A stretch of DNA of 64,000 bases from Pelomonas sp039929605 (lineage in GTDB: Bacteria; Pseudomonadota; Gammaproteobacteria; Burkholderiales; Burkholderiaceae_C): assembly GCF_039929605.1 (NCBI RefSeq), contig NZ_JBDSQX010000098.1, positions 17,829 through 81,828 of the forward strand. Direction: 5' to 3'. Positions 32,134 through 40,872 of this stretch are shown here, one piece after another. A program made the position numbers and the translations under genes. Under the pieces are notes generated by a model. It was not told the origin of the DNA. It searched no databases and saw only the letters and a list, made by a program, of their open reading frames with translations. How positions within the stretch are numbered: position 1 is the first letter of the stretch; every line of letters begins with the position of its first letter.

Positions 32134-33693
32134 ATGGACTTCGCCACCTGGATGCGCAGCTTCACCATCCGCACCCGCATGCAGGGCGCCATCGCGATGG
32201 TGCTGCTGATGTTTGCGGCCCTCGGCCTGACCGGCCTGCTCGGTGGCCGGCAGCTGATGGCGCTCAATGTCGACGTGACGACGCATGGCATGCGCGACCT
32301 GCAGCAGCTCAGCGCCATCCGCCAGGGCCTGAACGATGTGCGGCTGGAAGAAAAGCAGATGGTCATCGCCTACGAGGACCCCGACCAGGTGAAGCAGTTC
32401 CGCCAGCGCTGGGACGCCGCCGCTCAGCGCCTGGCAACCGCACTGCAGGGCCTGCAGGACGGCAAGCAGGAGGACAACAAGGCCGTCGCCGTGGAGGCGC
32501 TGAAGTTCCTGCAGGACTACCGCACTGCCGCCCAGCCGGTGCTGAGCCAGATCGAGGCCGGTGGCTTCGACACCGCCAAGGTGGCCGACCGCATGCTGAA
32601 CCGGCCCAAGGCCGCGATGCGCGAGATCGAGAAGCGCGTGGAGAAGGTGGCCGGCCTTATCGATGCGCAGACCAAGTCCACCGAGGCTGCGTTCAATGCC
32701 GAGATGAGCCGCATCGGCTGGCGCTCGGGGGCGGTGCTGCTGGTCGTCATGGTGCTCGTGGTGCCGCTGACGTTGATCAACTCCACCACCATCACCAGCC
32801 CGATGCGCTACGCCAGCAGCGTGGCCCAGTCGATTGCCAGCGGTGACCTGGACAACGACATCCGCGTCGTCGGCCGCGATGAAGCGTCGGACCTGCTGCG
32901 CGCGCTGGACGCGATGCAATCCAGCCTGCGTGACCTGGTGCGACAGGTGAAGACCTCGGCCCAGAGCATCGAGACGGCCAGCAGCGAGGTGGCCTCGGGC
33001 AACCAGGACCTGAGCCAGCGCACCGAGCAGGCGGCTGCCAGCCTGGAGGAGACCAGCAGCTCGATGGAAGACCTGACCAGCGGCGTGCGCCACGGTGCCG
33101 ACGCGGCCGGCAAGGCGCGCCAGCTGGCCGAAGGCGCCGCCGAAGTGGCGCGGCGCGGCGGCCAGGAGGTGGCCAAGGTCGTCACGACGATGGACGAGAT
33201 CAACACCAGCTCGCGCCGCATCGGCGACATCCTCGGGGTGATCGACAGCATCGCCTTCCAGACCAACATCCTGGCGCTGAACGCGGCCGTGGAGGCGGCG
33301 CGTGCCGGCGAGCAGGGGCGGGGCTTTGCCGTCGTTGCCAGCGAGGTGCGGGCGCTGGCACAACGCTCGGCCGGCGCGGCGCGCGAGATCAAGTCGCTGA
33401 TCGCCGCCAGCCTGGAGCGCACCGAGGCTGGCACCCGCCTCGTGCAGCACGCCGGCACGACGATGCACGAGATCGTCGACCATGTGCAGAAGGTCAGCGA
33501 CATGATCGGCGAGGTAGCCGAGGGCGCTGCCGACCAGAGCGCGCGCATCGGCCAGATCAACGGCGCCGTCTCCCAGCTGGACCACATGACGCAGCAGAAC
33601 GCGGCCCTGGTGGAACAGTCCGCTGCGGCGGCCGACAGCCTGAAGCAGCAGCTGCAGCTGCTGACCGGCGCGGTGGCGCAGTTCAGGTTCTAG
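32134..33693 (+). CDS. Methyl-accepting chemotaxis protein
   Basis: 519 residues. It has a membrane helix at about 20-40, a periplasmic four-helix-bundle-type sensor, a second helix near 190-212, a HAMP region, and a signalling domain with the conserved hairpin tip. The tip runs IDSIAFQTNILALNAAVEAA, then RAGEQGRGFAVVASEVR. No C-terminal CheR-tethering pentapeptide is seen. Reports ligand binding to CheA/CheW; ligand unknown. Confidence 0.93.
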   Translation: MDFATWMRSFTIRTRMQGAIAMVLLMFAALGLTGLLGGRQLMALNVDVTTHGMRDLQQLSAIRQGLNDVRLEEKQMVIAYEDPDQVKQFRQRWDAAAQRLATALQGLQDGKQEDNKAVAVEALKFLQDYRTAAQPVLSQIEAGGFDTAKVADRMLNRPKAAMREIEKRVEKVAGLIDAQTKSTEAAFNAEMSRIGWRSGAVLLVVMVLVVPLTLINSTTITSPMRYASSVAQSIASGDLDNDIRVVGRDEASDLLRALDAMQSSLRDLVRQVKTSAQSIETASSEVASGNQDLSQRTEQAAASLEETSSSMEDLTSGVRHGADAAGKARQLAEGAAEVARRGGQEVAKVVTTMDEINTSSRRIGDILGVIDSIAFQTNILALNAAVEAARAGEQGRGFAVVASEVRALAQRSAGAAREIKSLIAASLERTEAGTRLVQHAGTTMHEIVDHVQKVSDMIGEVAEGAADQSARIGQINGAVSQLDHMTQQNAALVEQSAAAADSLKQQLQLLTGAVAQFRF

Positions 33694-33702
33694 AATCCCG
33701 CC

Positions 33703-33760
33703 ACAGCGCCGATTTGTTCCGGATTGCGGGCGCTTTATAAATGCCGCTAAACAGGGCTCC
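33703..33760 (+). ncRNA. SAM-II riboswitch upstream of metX
   Basis: The sequence agcgccgatttgttccgg, then attgcgggcgctttataaat and gccgctaaacaggg, follows the SAM-II (SAM-alpha) pattern: a GCGC stem, GATTT, TTGC, the returning stem, ATAAAT and GCTAAA-AGGG, which forms the H-type pseudoknot around S-adenosylmethionine. It directly precedes a methionine-biosynthesis operon and a candidate terminator. Identification is from memory of the consensus. Confidence 0.8.
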
Positions 33761-33766
33761 GAGATC

Positions 33767-33799
33767 AACCGGCGTCCCGCAAGTGGCACCGGTTTTTTT
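33767..33799 (+). terminator. Terminator hairpin of the metX leader
   Basis: aaccgg (33767-33772) and ccggtt (33789-33794) form the base of a hairpin that runs into seven T residues. Placed between the SAM-II aptamer and the metX ribosome site, it could be the expression platform, though SAM-II switches often act by hiding the ribosome site instead. Confidence 0.6.
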
Positions 33800-33814
33800 A
33801 TTGGAGTGAGGCCA

Positions 33815-34954
33815 ATGACGGGCCTGAGCGTCGGCGATGTATCGCCGCAGAGTTTTCATTTCGACGAACCGCTGCCACTGCGCAGCGGCGCCAGCTTGCC
33901 GGCCTATGACCTGACGGTCGAGACCTATGGCGAGCTCAACGCCGAGCGCAGCAACGCGGTGCTCGTATGCCACGCGCTGAACGCCAGCCACCACGTGGCC
34001 GGCACCTACGCCGGCCAGGCCAAGAGCGAGGGCTGGTGGGACAACCTCATCGGCCCGGGCAAGGCGCTGGACACCGACAAGTTCTTCGTCATCGGCGTCA
34101 ACAACCTCGGCTCCTGCTTCGGCTCCACCGGCCCCATGCATGTGAACCCGGCAACCGGCAAGGCCTGGGGTGCGGACTTTCCCGTCGTCACCGTGCAGGA
34201 CTGGGTGGATGCGCAGGCCCGCCTCGTCGAGCGCTTCGGCATCCTGAAGCTGGCCGCCGTGCTGGGCGGGTCGCTCGGCGGCATGCAGGCGCTGGACTGG
34301 GCGCTGCGTTACCCCGAGCGCGTCGGACACTGCATTGCCATCGCGACGGCGCCCAACCTGTCGGCACAGAACATCGCCTTCAACGAGGTGGCGCGCCGCG
34401 CCATCGTCACCGACCCCGATTTCCACGGCGGCCACTTCTACGAGCACGGCGTGGTGCCCAAGCGCGGCCTGCGCGTGGCGCGCATGATCGGCCACATCAC
34501 CTACCTGAGCGACGACGTGATGGCCGAGAAGTTCGGCCGCGAGCTCAAGGGTGGGGCGCTCGGCTACTCGACCCAGGAGATCGAGTTCCAGATCGAGAGC
34601 TACCTGCGCTATCAAGGTGACAAGTTCAGCGACTACTTCGACGCCAACACCTATCTCCTCATCACCCGCGCGCTGGACTACTTCGACCCCGCGCTTGAAC
34701 ACGGCGGCGACCTGACCCGCGCCTTCGCCACCGCGCGCGCCAAGTTCCTCATCGCCAGCTTCACGACCGACTGGCGCTTCTCGCCGGCCCGCTCGCGCGA
34801 GATCGTCAAGGCGCTGCTCGACAACCGGCTGGACGTGAGCTATGCGGAGATCGACGCCCCCCACGGCCACGACGCCTTCCTGCTCGACGACCCGCGCTAC
34901 CACGGCGTGCTGCGCGCCTACTTCCAGCGCATCGCGGCGGAGGTGGTCCGATGA
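33815..34954 (+). CDS. metX: Homoserine O-acetyl/succinyltransferase
   Basis: Acylates homoserine, the first committed step to methionine. Alpha/beta hydrolase fold, 379 residues, with nucleophile S153 in LGGSLGGMQALDWA, GWWDNLIGPGK near residue 75, and a late DAPHGHDAFLLDD holding the His/Asp. MetX partnered with MetW in proteobacteria often uses succinyl-CoA, so acyl specificity is left open. The ATG at 33815 follows GGAG; a GTG nine bases earlier is possible. Controlled by the SAM-II leader. Confidence 0.94.
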   Translation: MTGLSVGDVSPQSFHFDEPLPLRSGASLPAYDLTVETYGELNAERSNAVLVCHALNASHHVAGTYAGQAKSEGWWDNLIGPGKALDTDKFFVIGVNNLGSCFGSTGPMHVNPATGKAWGADFPVVTVQDWVDAQARLVERFGILKLAAVLGGSLGGMQALDWALRYPERVGHCIAIATAPNLSAQNIAFNEVARRAIVTDPDFHGGHFYEHGVVPKRGLRVARMIGHITYLSDDVMAEKFGRELKGGALGYSTQEIEFQIESYLRYQGDKFSDYFDANTYLLITRALDYFDPALEHGGDLTRAFATARAKFLIASFTTDWRFSPARSREIVKALLDNRLDVSYAEIDAPHGHDAFLLDDPRYHGVLRAYFQRIAAEVVR

Positions 34955-35526
34955 GCTTCGACCCCGCCATCGCGGCCCTCGTGCCACCCGGCTCGCGCGT
35001 GCTCGACCTGGGCTGCGGCACCGGCGAGCTGCTGGAGCACCTCATCAAGCACAAGGGCTGCAGCGGCTACGGCGTGGAGCTGGACGACGCCAACCTGCTG
35101 GCCTGCATGAAGCGCGGCGTCAGCGTCATCCAGCGCAACCTGGAGGAAGGCCTGGCCATCTTCGAGGACCAGAGCTTCGACGTCGTGCTGCAGCTGGAGA
35201 CGCTGCAGAACCTGCGCAATGCCGAGGCCATGCTCAAGGAGACGGCGCGCGTCGGCAAGATGGGCATCGTCAGCTTCCCCAACTTCGCCCACTGGCCCAA
35301 CCGGCTGCAGGTGCTGTTCGGCCGCATGCCCGTCACGCGGGCCCTGCCCTACGAGTGGTACGACACGCCCAACATCCGCGTCGGCACCTTCGCCGACTTC
35401 GGCGTGCTGGCGCGCAAGAACCGACTCAAGATCCTCGACAGCTTCGGCCTGCAGAACGGCGGCGTCGTGCGCAACCGACCCAACCTGATGGCCAGCGTGG
35501 CGGTGTTCAAGTTCGAGCGGGAGTGA
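34951..35526 (+). CDS. metW: Methionine biosynthesis protein MetW
   Basis: 191-residue class I methyltransferase-like protein with SAM-binding motif VLDLGCGTGELLEHL. The C-terminal LPYEWYDTPNIRVGTFADFG is characteristic of MetW. It activates MetX by forming a complex. ATG overlaps the metX stop (ATGA). Confidence 0.94.
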   Translation: MSFDPAIAALVPPGSRVLDLGCGTGELLEHLIKHKGCSGYGVELDDANLLACMKRGVSVIQRNLEEGLAIFEDQSFDVVLQLETLQNLRNAEAMLKETARVGKMGIVSFPNFAHWPNRLQVLFGRMPVTRALPYEWYDTPNIRVGTFADFGVLARKNRLKILDSFGLQNGGVVRNRPNLMASVAVFKFERE

Positions 35527-35782
35527 CTTGAGGCCCCTCGCCCAGGCTTGCTCCGGCTGAACGCCGGCAAGTCTGGTCGGTCTTGCAGACCGCGCAGCCG
35601 ACAGAGCGGCTGCCCTTCGGCAGGCACGGCAAGTCCGCAGGACTCGCCGTGTCCGGCCTCAGCCCCCGAGGGGGCGGCGATGCTCGCGGCATTGAGCCGC
35701 AAGCATCGCCAGACGGGCCGGCTTGGGGGCGGCCCGGCGCTCGGCCCGAAGGCGCAAAGGCCGCCCGCAGTGTGCGGCTGGG
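35527..35782. other. Intergenic region with repeat-rich filler
   Basis: No gene seen. It contains cccccgagggggcggc-type runs and the left copy of repeat family D (listed separately). It lies between metW and a convergent small exported protein gene, so some of these GC hairpins may end transcription. Confidence 0.4.
35679..35736 (+). repeat. Repeat family D, left copy
   Basis: gatgctcgcggcattgagcc, then gcaagcatcgcc and gggccggcttgggggcggcccg. The region 36028-36089 carries the same words on the opposite strand with a few changes. The two copies flank the gene at 35783-35983 in inverted orientation. Confidence 0.65.
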
Positions 35783-35983
35783 TCAGAAGCCGGTCTTGTG
35801 CGCGCCCGCCTTGGCGTGCTTCTTGTGCTTGGCCTTGCCGGCTTTCTTGCTGGTCTTCTTGGCGGTCTTGGCCTTGACTGCGCTGCTCATGTGGCTGGTG
35901 TCCTGATGCTTGGCCACGCGGGCTTCGGCAGCAGGGGCCAGGAAGGCGATGGCGAGGGCGGCGGCGGTGAGCAGAGTCTTCAT
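35783..35983 (-). CDS. Small Lys/Ala-rich exported protein
   Basis: 66 residues: a signal peptide (MKTLLTAAALAIAFLAPAAEA) and a very basic mature part made of Lys, Ala and His (TAKKTSKKAGKAKHKKHAKA). AAGGAGA lies seven bases before the ATG. No family assigned; the composition suggests a nucleic-acid-, polyanion- or envelope-binding peptide. Bracketed by inverted repeats. Confidence 0.68.
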   Translation of the reverse strand: MKTLLTAAALAIAFLAPAAEARVAKHQDTSHMSSAVKAKTAKKTSKKAGKAKHKKHAKAGAHKTGF

Positions 35984-36027
35984 GAACAGTCTCCTTCAAG
36001 GGTTGTGAAAGTATCCCCGCGATTCTG

Positions 36028-36089
36028 CGGGCCGCCCCCAAGCCGGCCCGCCTGAGGCGGTGTGCTTGCGGCTTAATGCCGTAAGCATC
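36028..36089 (-). repeat. Repeat family D, right copy (inverted)
   Basis: On the minus strand it reads gatgcttacggcattaagcc, gcaagcacaccgcc and gggccggcttgggggcggcccg, matching the copy at 35679-35736. It lies in the 177-base gap upstream of the small basic protein. Confidence 0.65.
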
Positions 36090-36160
36090 GCTGTCCCTTT
36101 GGGGGGCCGGCCGGGCTGCCCGCGTTCAGCGGGGCAAGACCGGGCGAGGGTCGCCCATCT

Positions 36161-37915
36161 TCAGCTGCCTTTGCGGATCGTGACGCCGTCGTCGGTGCGT
36201 TCGTCATCCTTGAAGACACCCTCCCAGCGGTCGCCGCTGGGCCAGTGGAAGACGCCGCTGCCGTGCTTGAGGCCGCGCGCCCAGGCGCCTTCGTAGCGTT
36301 CGCCGCTCGTCCAGGCGTACTTGCCTTCGCCATGCGCCTTGCCCGCCTCGAAAGTGCCTTCGTAGATGTCGCCGCTCGGGAAGACCATGCGGCCGCGGCC
36401 GTGGGGCAGGCCGGCGCTGAGCTGGCCTTCGTACTGGTTGCCGTTGGCAAAGCGCATCTTGCCCATGCCCTGCGGCTTGTCGTTGACCCAGTCGCCCTCG
36501 TAGCGCTGGCCGCTCATCCACACGTAGCTGCCCTTGCCGTGCGGCAGGCCCTGGCGGATCTGGCCGGTGTAGGCGTCGTTGGAGGCATAGGTCAGCTTGC
36601 CTTCGCCCTCGGGCTGGCCGTCCAGCAGCGTGCCCTCGAACTGGTTGCCGTTGGCAAACACCATCAGGCCGCGGCCGGTGGCGTGGTCGCTCACCCACTC
36701 GCCCTTGTAGCGCTGGCCGCTGGCCCAGCGGATCTCGCCCACGCCCTGGCGCTGGCTGCGCACGAGCGGGCCTTCGTAGACATCGCCGTTCTTCCATTCC
36801 ACGCGGCCGGTGCCGGTGACGGTGTCGTCGTCGTTGCGCACGAACTGGCCCAGGTAGCGCGTATCGCCTGCCGTTCGGTCGAAGAGCTTGGGTTCGGGCG
36901 CCGCTGCAGGTGCGGGCGTTGGCGTGACGGCCTTGGCCAGCGGCACGATGGGCACCGCAGCGGCCTGGCGCATCGGCGTGGTCGCGGCAGCGGTCACAGC
37001 AGCAGCCGCGCCCGTGGCGGGCTTGCCCGGCGCTGCGGCGGCGGTGACGGCCGGCTTAGGCGCGGCGGCCACGACGGCGGGCGGCGGCGCGCCGGGCAGG
37101 GGCGTCGAGACCCACGGCGTGCCGCGCTCGCGGGCCAGGGCTTGCGCGTTGTTCATGGCCAGTTCCTGGGCGCTGCCCTTGCACTGGCTGGCGGTGTCGC
37201 GCCACAGCGTCTCGCCGATCTGGCTTTGCGTCTGGCGCTCGGCCAGCGGCAGCGCGGCGGCGCTGTTGCGCAGCTTGCCGGAGAACTCCCGCGCCCGCTC
37301 GAAGGGCGGGGCGCAGAACTCGGCGTTGTAGCCGTCGATCTCGCTCTGCTCGCGGCGGCGCTGGGCCGTCTGCTGCTGGCTGCCGTTGCATTGCTCGGCG
37401 GCCAGTTCCCACATGCCTTCGGACTTTCGGTACAGGCTCGCCGCCTCGGCAAAGCGTCGTTCGCTGAAGGCGCCGCGTGCCAGCTCCTGCAGCGCGCTGG
37501 CGTCGCGGTGGGCGCTCTCGCACTGGCTGCCGGACTGCAGCTTCTCGGCCAGCGCGTCGTGGGCCTTCTGGCTGTCGGCCAGGTTGCGCTGGGCGCGCTC
37601 GCGGGCGCGGCCGTCACAGGCGGCGATGGCCGCGCCCCACTGCGCCACGGCCTCGTCGTAGAGCTGGACCTGCAGCTGCAGCGGCTGGTTCTGCGACTGC
37701 GCGGTGGCCGCCTTCAGGTCGGCCGACAGCGCGCGGCTGCTCAGCTGGGGGCAGCTGGGCGGCGGTGGGGCCGGCGCCACCTGGGGCTCGGAGGCGGCGG
37801 GTTCAGGCGCGGACGCGGCGGAGGCAGCGGGCTCGGGCGGCGTCTGTGCCCGTGCAGCGGTGCCTGCCACCAGGGCCAGGCAAAGACTCAAAAGTACGGC
37901 GGGGACGAGCTTCAT
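36161..37915 (-). CDS. Exported MORN-repeat protein
   Basis: 584 residues. Signal peptide (MKLVPAVLLSLCLALVAGTA), a Pro/Ala linker, a helical Gln/Ala-rich region with Cys (about 45-270), a Pro/Ala-rich spacer, and about eight MORN repeats to the end. Examples are YKGEWVSDHATGRGLMVFAN and YEGDWVNDKPQGMGKMRFAN. MORN repeats form beta-hairpin stacks often used for membrane or protein contacts. Start overlaps the stop of the upstream lipoprotein (ATGA), so the two are coupled. Confidence 0.88.
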   Translation of the reverse strand: MKLVPAVLLSLCLALVAGTAARAQTPPEPAASAASAPEPAASEPQVAPAPPPPSCPQLSSRALSADLKAATAQSQNQPLQLQVQLYDEAVAQWGAAIAACDGRARERAQRNLADSQKAHDALAEKLQSGSQCESAHRDASALQELARGAFSERRFAEAASLYRKSEGMWELAAEQCNGSQQQTAQRRREQSEIDGYNAEFCAPPFERAREFSGKLRNSAAALPLAERQTQSQIGETLWRDTASQCKGSAQELAMNNAQALARERGTPWVSTPLPGAPPPAVVAAAPKPAVTAAAAPGKPATGAAAAVTAAATTPMRQAAAVPIVPLAKAVTPTPAPAAAPEPKLFDRTAGDTRYLGQFVRNDDDTVTGTGRVEWKNGDVYEGPLVRSQRQGVGEIRWASGQRYKGEWVSDHATGRGLMVFANGNQFEGTLLDGQPEGEGKLTYASNDAYTGQIRQGLPHGKGSYVWMSGQRYEGDWVNDKPQGMGKMRFANGNQYEGQLSAGLPHGRGRMVFPSGDIYEGTFEAGKAHGEGKYAWTSGERYEGAWARGLKHGSGVFHWPSGDRWEGVFKDDERTDDGVTIRKGS

Positions 37916-39249
37916 TGTTTTTTGCGCGCGCCGGACTCGGCCGGCATGTCCAGCATCGCGTCGATCAGCCCGCGTGAGAAACGGCCGGCGCCCGGGTCGT
38001 CCGGGTTGTCGAAGGAGAAGCTGGCTTGCGTGGAGGCCAGCGGCATGGCGCCGATCTCGGCCACCAGCGCGTCGGGGCGGAAGCCGCCGAGGATGGCCGT
38101 GATCTCGCGCTCGAAGCCGCGTGCGGCGGCCACCTTGTTCAGCGCGGCCAGCCGGTCGGCGTCAAACAGCAGGGCGTTGGATGCCAGGCTGCGTTCCACC
38201 AGCTTCTGGTGCAGCGTGAAGCCGGCCAGCGGCGGCGCGCCAAGCGCGGCCATGCGCGAGAAGGCCCAGGCGTCGGCGCGCTCGAAGGTGGTGGCGGCGA
38301 TGCGCGAGATGCCCGACAGCGACCCCCGGTTGGCGGCGGCGGCCTGCATGACGTTGAGCACCTGCTGGCGCGTCAGCTGCGTCGCCGCGTCCACCAGGCC
38401 TTCGCGGATCTTCTGCGTCGCCAGAGCCCGACCCTGCTCGATGAGCTGCTGCTTGAGGAAGTCCGTGGCGACGTTCGCCGCAGCGCTCTTGGCGGCGGAG
38501 ATGGCGGCGTCGGCCGCGAGCGCGGCAGCCTTCACGCCCGAGGCCAGCGTGGCCAGGTTGTAGAGGGTGCCGGCGATCTTGATGGCGTAGTGGTAGGTCT
38601 TCATGCGCGCCCCGCCTTCCTCCGACAGCCCTTGAGTCCACAGCACGGCCCACAGCGCCTCGTCGGGCGTGGGCTCGGCCTGGATGACCTCCAGCGGGTG
38701 CAGGCTGAGCAGCCAGTGGTAGTCCTGCAGCTGCGGCGTGTTGGGTGGCGCAAAGCGCGTGTAGCCGCGGCAGACCTCGAAGGGCTTGATGAGCACGGTC
38801 TTGCCCTCCGTCGTGCCGACGTTGAAGGGCTTGCCGGCGTCGCGCAGCTCGGCCAGCAACTCCAGCAGCTTTTCGCCGTCGTCGCTGGCCCGGTCGCCGA
38901 TGCGGTTCAGCCGGGTGCCCACGGGCAGGGGCGAGTCCTGGGTCACGGCGATGAGGGTCAACCGCTCGTCCACCTGCAGGGCGCGCACCCAGGCGACGCG
39001 GTCGTTGTCGCTCCAGCCCTCGCTGGTGGCCACGGCGAAGGGCAGCTCCCACTGCTTGTCGCATTCCTTGTCCTTGAGCGCGGCGCTGCGGGCGATGGCC
39101 GGGCGGATCAGGCGCTCGCCCGCGCCATAGGCGCGCATGCCGGCCAGCAGCGTCTCGTCGACCTTGCGGCCGTCATCGACGGTGAATTTCGGGCCGGAGG
39201 CGCAGCCGGTCAGCAGCGCCAGCAGAACGATGAGTAACAAGCGGTTCAT
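37912..39249 (-). CDS. Lipoprotein, partner of the MORN protein
   Basis: 445 residues starting MNRLLLIVLLALLTGCASG, a lipobox. The N-terminal part is globular with Cys pairs; the second half is helical and Ala-rich (AALAADAAISAAKSAAANVA). No family recognised. Coupled to the MORN gene by ATGA overlap, so probably an envelope complex. The start at 39249 was chosen for the lipobox; the longer open frame to 40200 is antisense to the M20 peptidase. Confidence 0.75.
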   Translation of the reverse strand: MNRLLLIVLLALLTGCASGPKFTVDDGRKVDETLLAGMRAYGAGERLIRPAIARSAALKDKECDKQWELPFAVATSEGWSDNDRVAWVRALQVDERLTLIAVTQDSPLPVGTRLNRIGDRASDDGEKLLELLAELRDAGKPFNVGTTEGKTVLIKPFEVCRGYTRFAPPNTPQLQDYHWLLSLHPLEVIQAEPTPDEALWAVLWTQGLSEEGGARMKTYHYAIKIAGTLYNLATLASGVKAAALAADAAISAAKSAAANVATDFLKQQLIEQGRALATQKIREGLVDAATQLTRQQVLNVMQAAAANRGSLSGISRIAATTFERADAWAFSRMAALGAPPLAGFTLHQKLVERSLASNALLFDADRLAALNKVAAARGFEREITAILGGFRPDALVAEIGAMPLASTQASFSFDNPDDPGAGRFSRGLIDAMLDMPAESGARKKQ

Positions 39250-39381
39250 TGATGTCGAGCCTAAGCGGTCAACAAGACGAACGTCGCCCGTAGTTGTACG
39301 GAGCGGCGTGACGCCCGACTCAGGGGGAGGCCTAAACTTGTTGGCTGCGCCACAAGCGCCTGCCGCCCGAAGGAGACCGCC

Positions 39382-40857
39382 ATGAACGCTCGAGATCCCA
39401 ACCTGCCCTTGCAAGCTGACGAAGCCACCGCGCTGGGCGACTTTGCCGCCCGCGTCTGGGACGAAGAGATCGTCCCCGCGCTGACCGACTACATCGCCAT
39501 CCCGGCCAAGAGCCCGATGTTCGACGCCGACTGGGCGGCGAACGGCCACATCGACAAGGTGCTGACGCAGGCCGCCGCCTGGGTCGAGGGCCAGAAGGTC
39601 GCCGGGCTCAAGCTGGAGGTGATCCGCATCCCGGGCCGCACGCCGGTGATCTTCTTCGAGGTGCCGGGCACCAAGCCGGGCAACCGCGACAGCATCCTGC
39701 TGTACGGCCACCTGGACAAGCAGCCCGAGTTCAGCGGCTGGCGCAACGACCTCGGCCCCTGGACGCCCAAATACGAGAACGGCCTGCTCTACGGCCGTGG
39801 CGGCGCCGACGACGGCTACGCCATCTACGCGTCCCTCACGGCCATCATGGCGCTGGACAGGCAGGGCATCCCGCGCCCACGCTGCGTCGGCCTCATCGAG
39901 ACCTGCGAGGAGAGCGGCAGCTTCGACCTGCCCGCCTATCTGGACGTGCTGCGACCCCGCCTGGGCAATGTGTCCCTTGTCGTCTGCCTGGACTCCGGCG
40001 CCGGCAACTACGACCAGCTCTGGCTGACGACCTCGCTGCGCGGCATGGTGTCGGGCGTGCTGAAGGTGGAGGTGCTGACCGAAGGCATCCACAGCGGCGA
40101 CGCTTCGGGTTGCGTGCCATCGAGCTTCCGCATCCTGCGCCACGTGCTGGACCGGCTGGAGGACAGCAAGACCGGCAACCTGCTGCCGCAGAGTTTTCAC
40201 TGCGAGGTTCCTGGCGCGCGCCTGGAGCAGGCCAGGGCGACCGCGGCCATCCTCAAGGACGAGGTCTACAAGCGCATGCCCTGGGCCTGCGGCGCAGACG
40301 GCGGCCCGGTGCTGCCGGTGACGAGCGACCCCGTCGAGGTGCTGCTGAACCGCAGCTGGCGGCCGACGTTGTCGGTCGTCGGCGCCGATGGCTTCCCCGA
40401 GCTGAAGAACGCCGGCAACGTGCTGCGGCCGTACACGGCCTTCAAGCTGAGCCTGCGCCTGCCGCCGCTGATCGACGGCAACGCCGCCGCGCTGGAGTTG
40501 AAGACGCTGCTGGAAGACAACGCGCCCTACAACGCCAAGGTCACCTTCACACCCGACGGCCGCGCCGGGGCCTACGGTGCCACCGGCTGGAACACGCCCG
40601 AGCTATCGCCCTGGCTCAGCCAGGCGCTCAACGACGCTAGCCAGGCCCACTTCGGTGCGCCGGTGGGCTACATCGGCCAGGGCGGCACCATCCCGTTGAT
40701 GAGCATGCTTCAGAAGGGCTTCCCCAAGGCGCAGATGATGGTGTGCGGTGTGCTGGGCCCCAAGAGCAATGCCCACGGGCCCAACGAATTCCTGCACGTG
40801 CCCTACGGCAAGCGGCTCACCGCTGCGGTGGCGCAGGTGATGGCCGCTCACCCCTGA
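39382..40857 (+). CDS. M20-family zinc peptidase
   Basis: 491 residues. The metal and catalytic motifs are in order: YGHLDKQPE (His ligand and catalytic Asp), YGRGGADDGYA (bridging Asp), ETCEESGS (catalytic Glu and Glu ligand), CLDSGAGN (Asp ligand) and AHGPNEF (final His). Typical of cytosolic dipeptidases/carboxypeptidases of family M20. No signal peptide. Fifteen bases upstream of a LysR gene on the same strand. Confidence 0.9.
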   Translation: MNARDPNLPLQADEATALGDFAARVWDEEIVPALTDYIAIPAKSPMFDADWAANGHIDKVLTQAAAWVEGQKVAGLKLEVIRIPGRTPVIFFEVPGTKPGNRDSILLYGHLDKQPEFSGWRNDLGPWTPKYENGLLYGRGGADDGYAIYASLTAIMALDRQGIPRPRCVGLIETCEESGSFDLPAYLDVLRPRLGNVSLVVCLDSGAGNYDQLWLTTSLRGMVSGVLKVEVLTEGIHSGDASGCVPSSFRILRHVLDRLEDSKTGNLLPQSFHCEVPGARLEQARATAAILKDEVYKRMPWACGADGGPVLPVTSDPVEVLLNRSWRPTLSVVGADGFPELKNAGNVLRPYTAFKLSLRLPPLIDGNAAALELKTLLEDNAPYNAKVTFTPDGRAGAYGATGWNTPELSPWLSQALNDASQAHFGAPVGYIGQGGTIPLMSMLQKGFPKAQMMVCGVLGPKSNAHGPNEFLHVPYGKRLTAAVAQVMAAHP

Positions 40858-40872
40858 GGAACTCAGCAAAGA

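Noticed and set aside
30416..33789. 1125-codon minus-strand frame whose end is the HlyD-like adaptor
   Set aside because: Only the last 313 codons make sense (lipobox and lipoyl motifs); the rest is antisense to the chemoreceptor and out of frame with tetR.
39250..40200. Long antisense frame opposite the M20 peptidase, in frame with the downstream lipoprotein
   Set aside because: High-GC shadow frame; the M20 peptidase on the plus strand has full catalytic motifs, and the lipoprotein starts with a lipobox at 39249.
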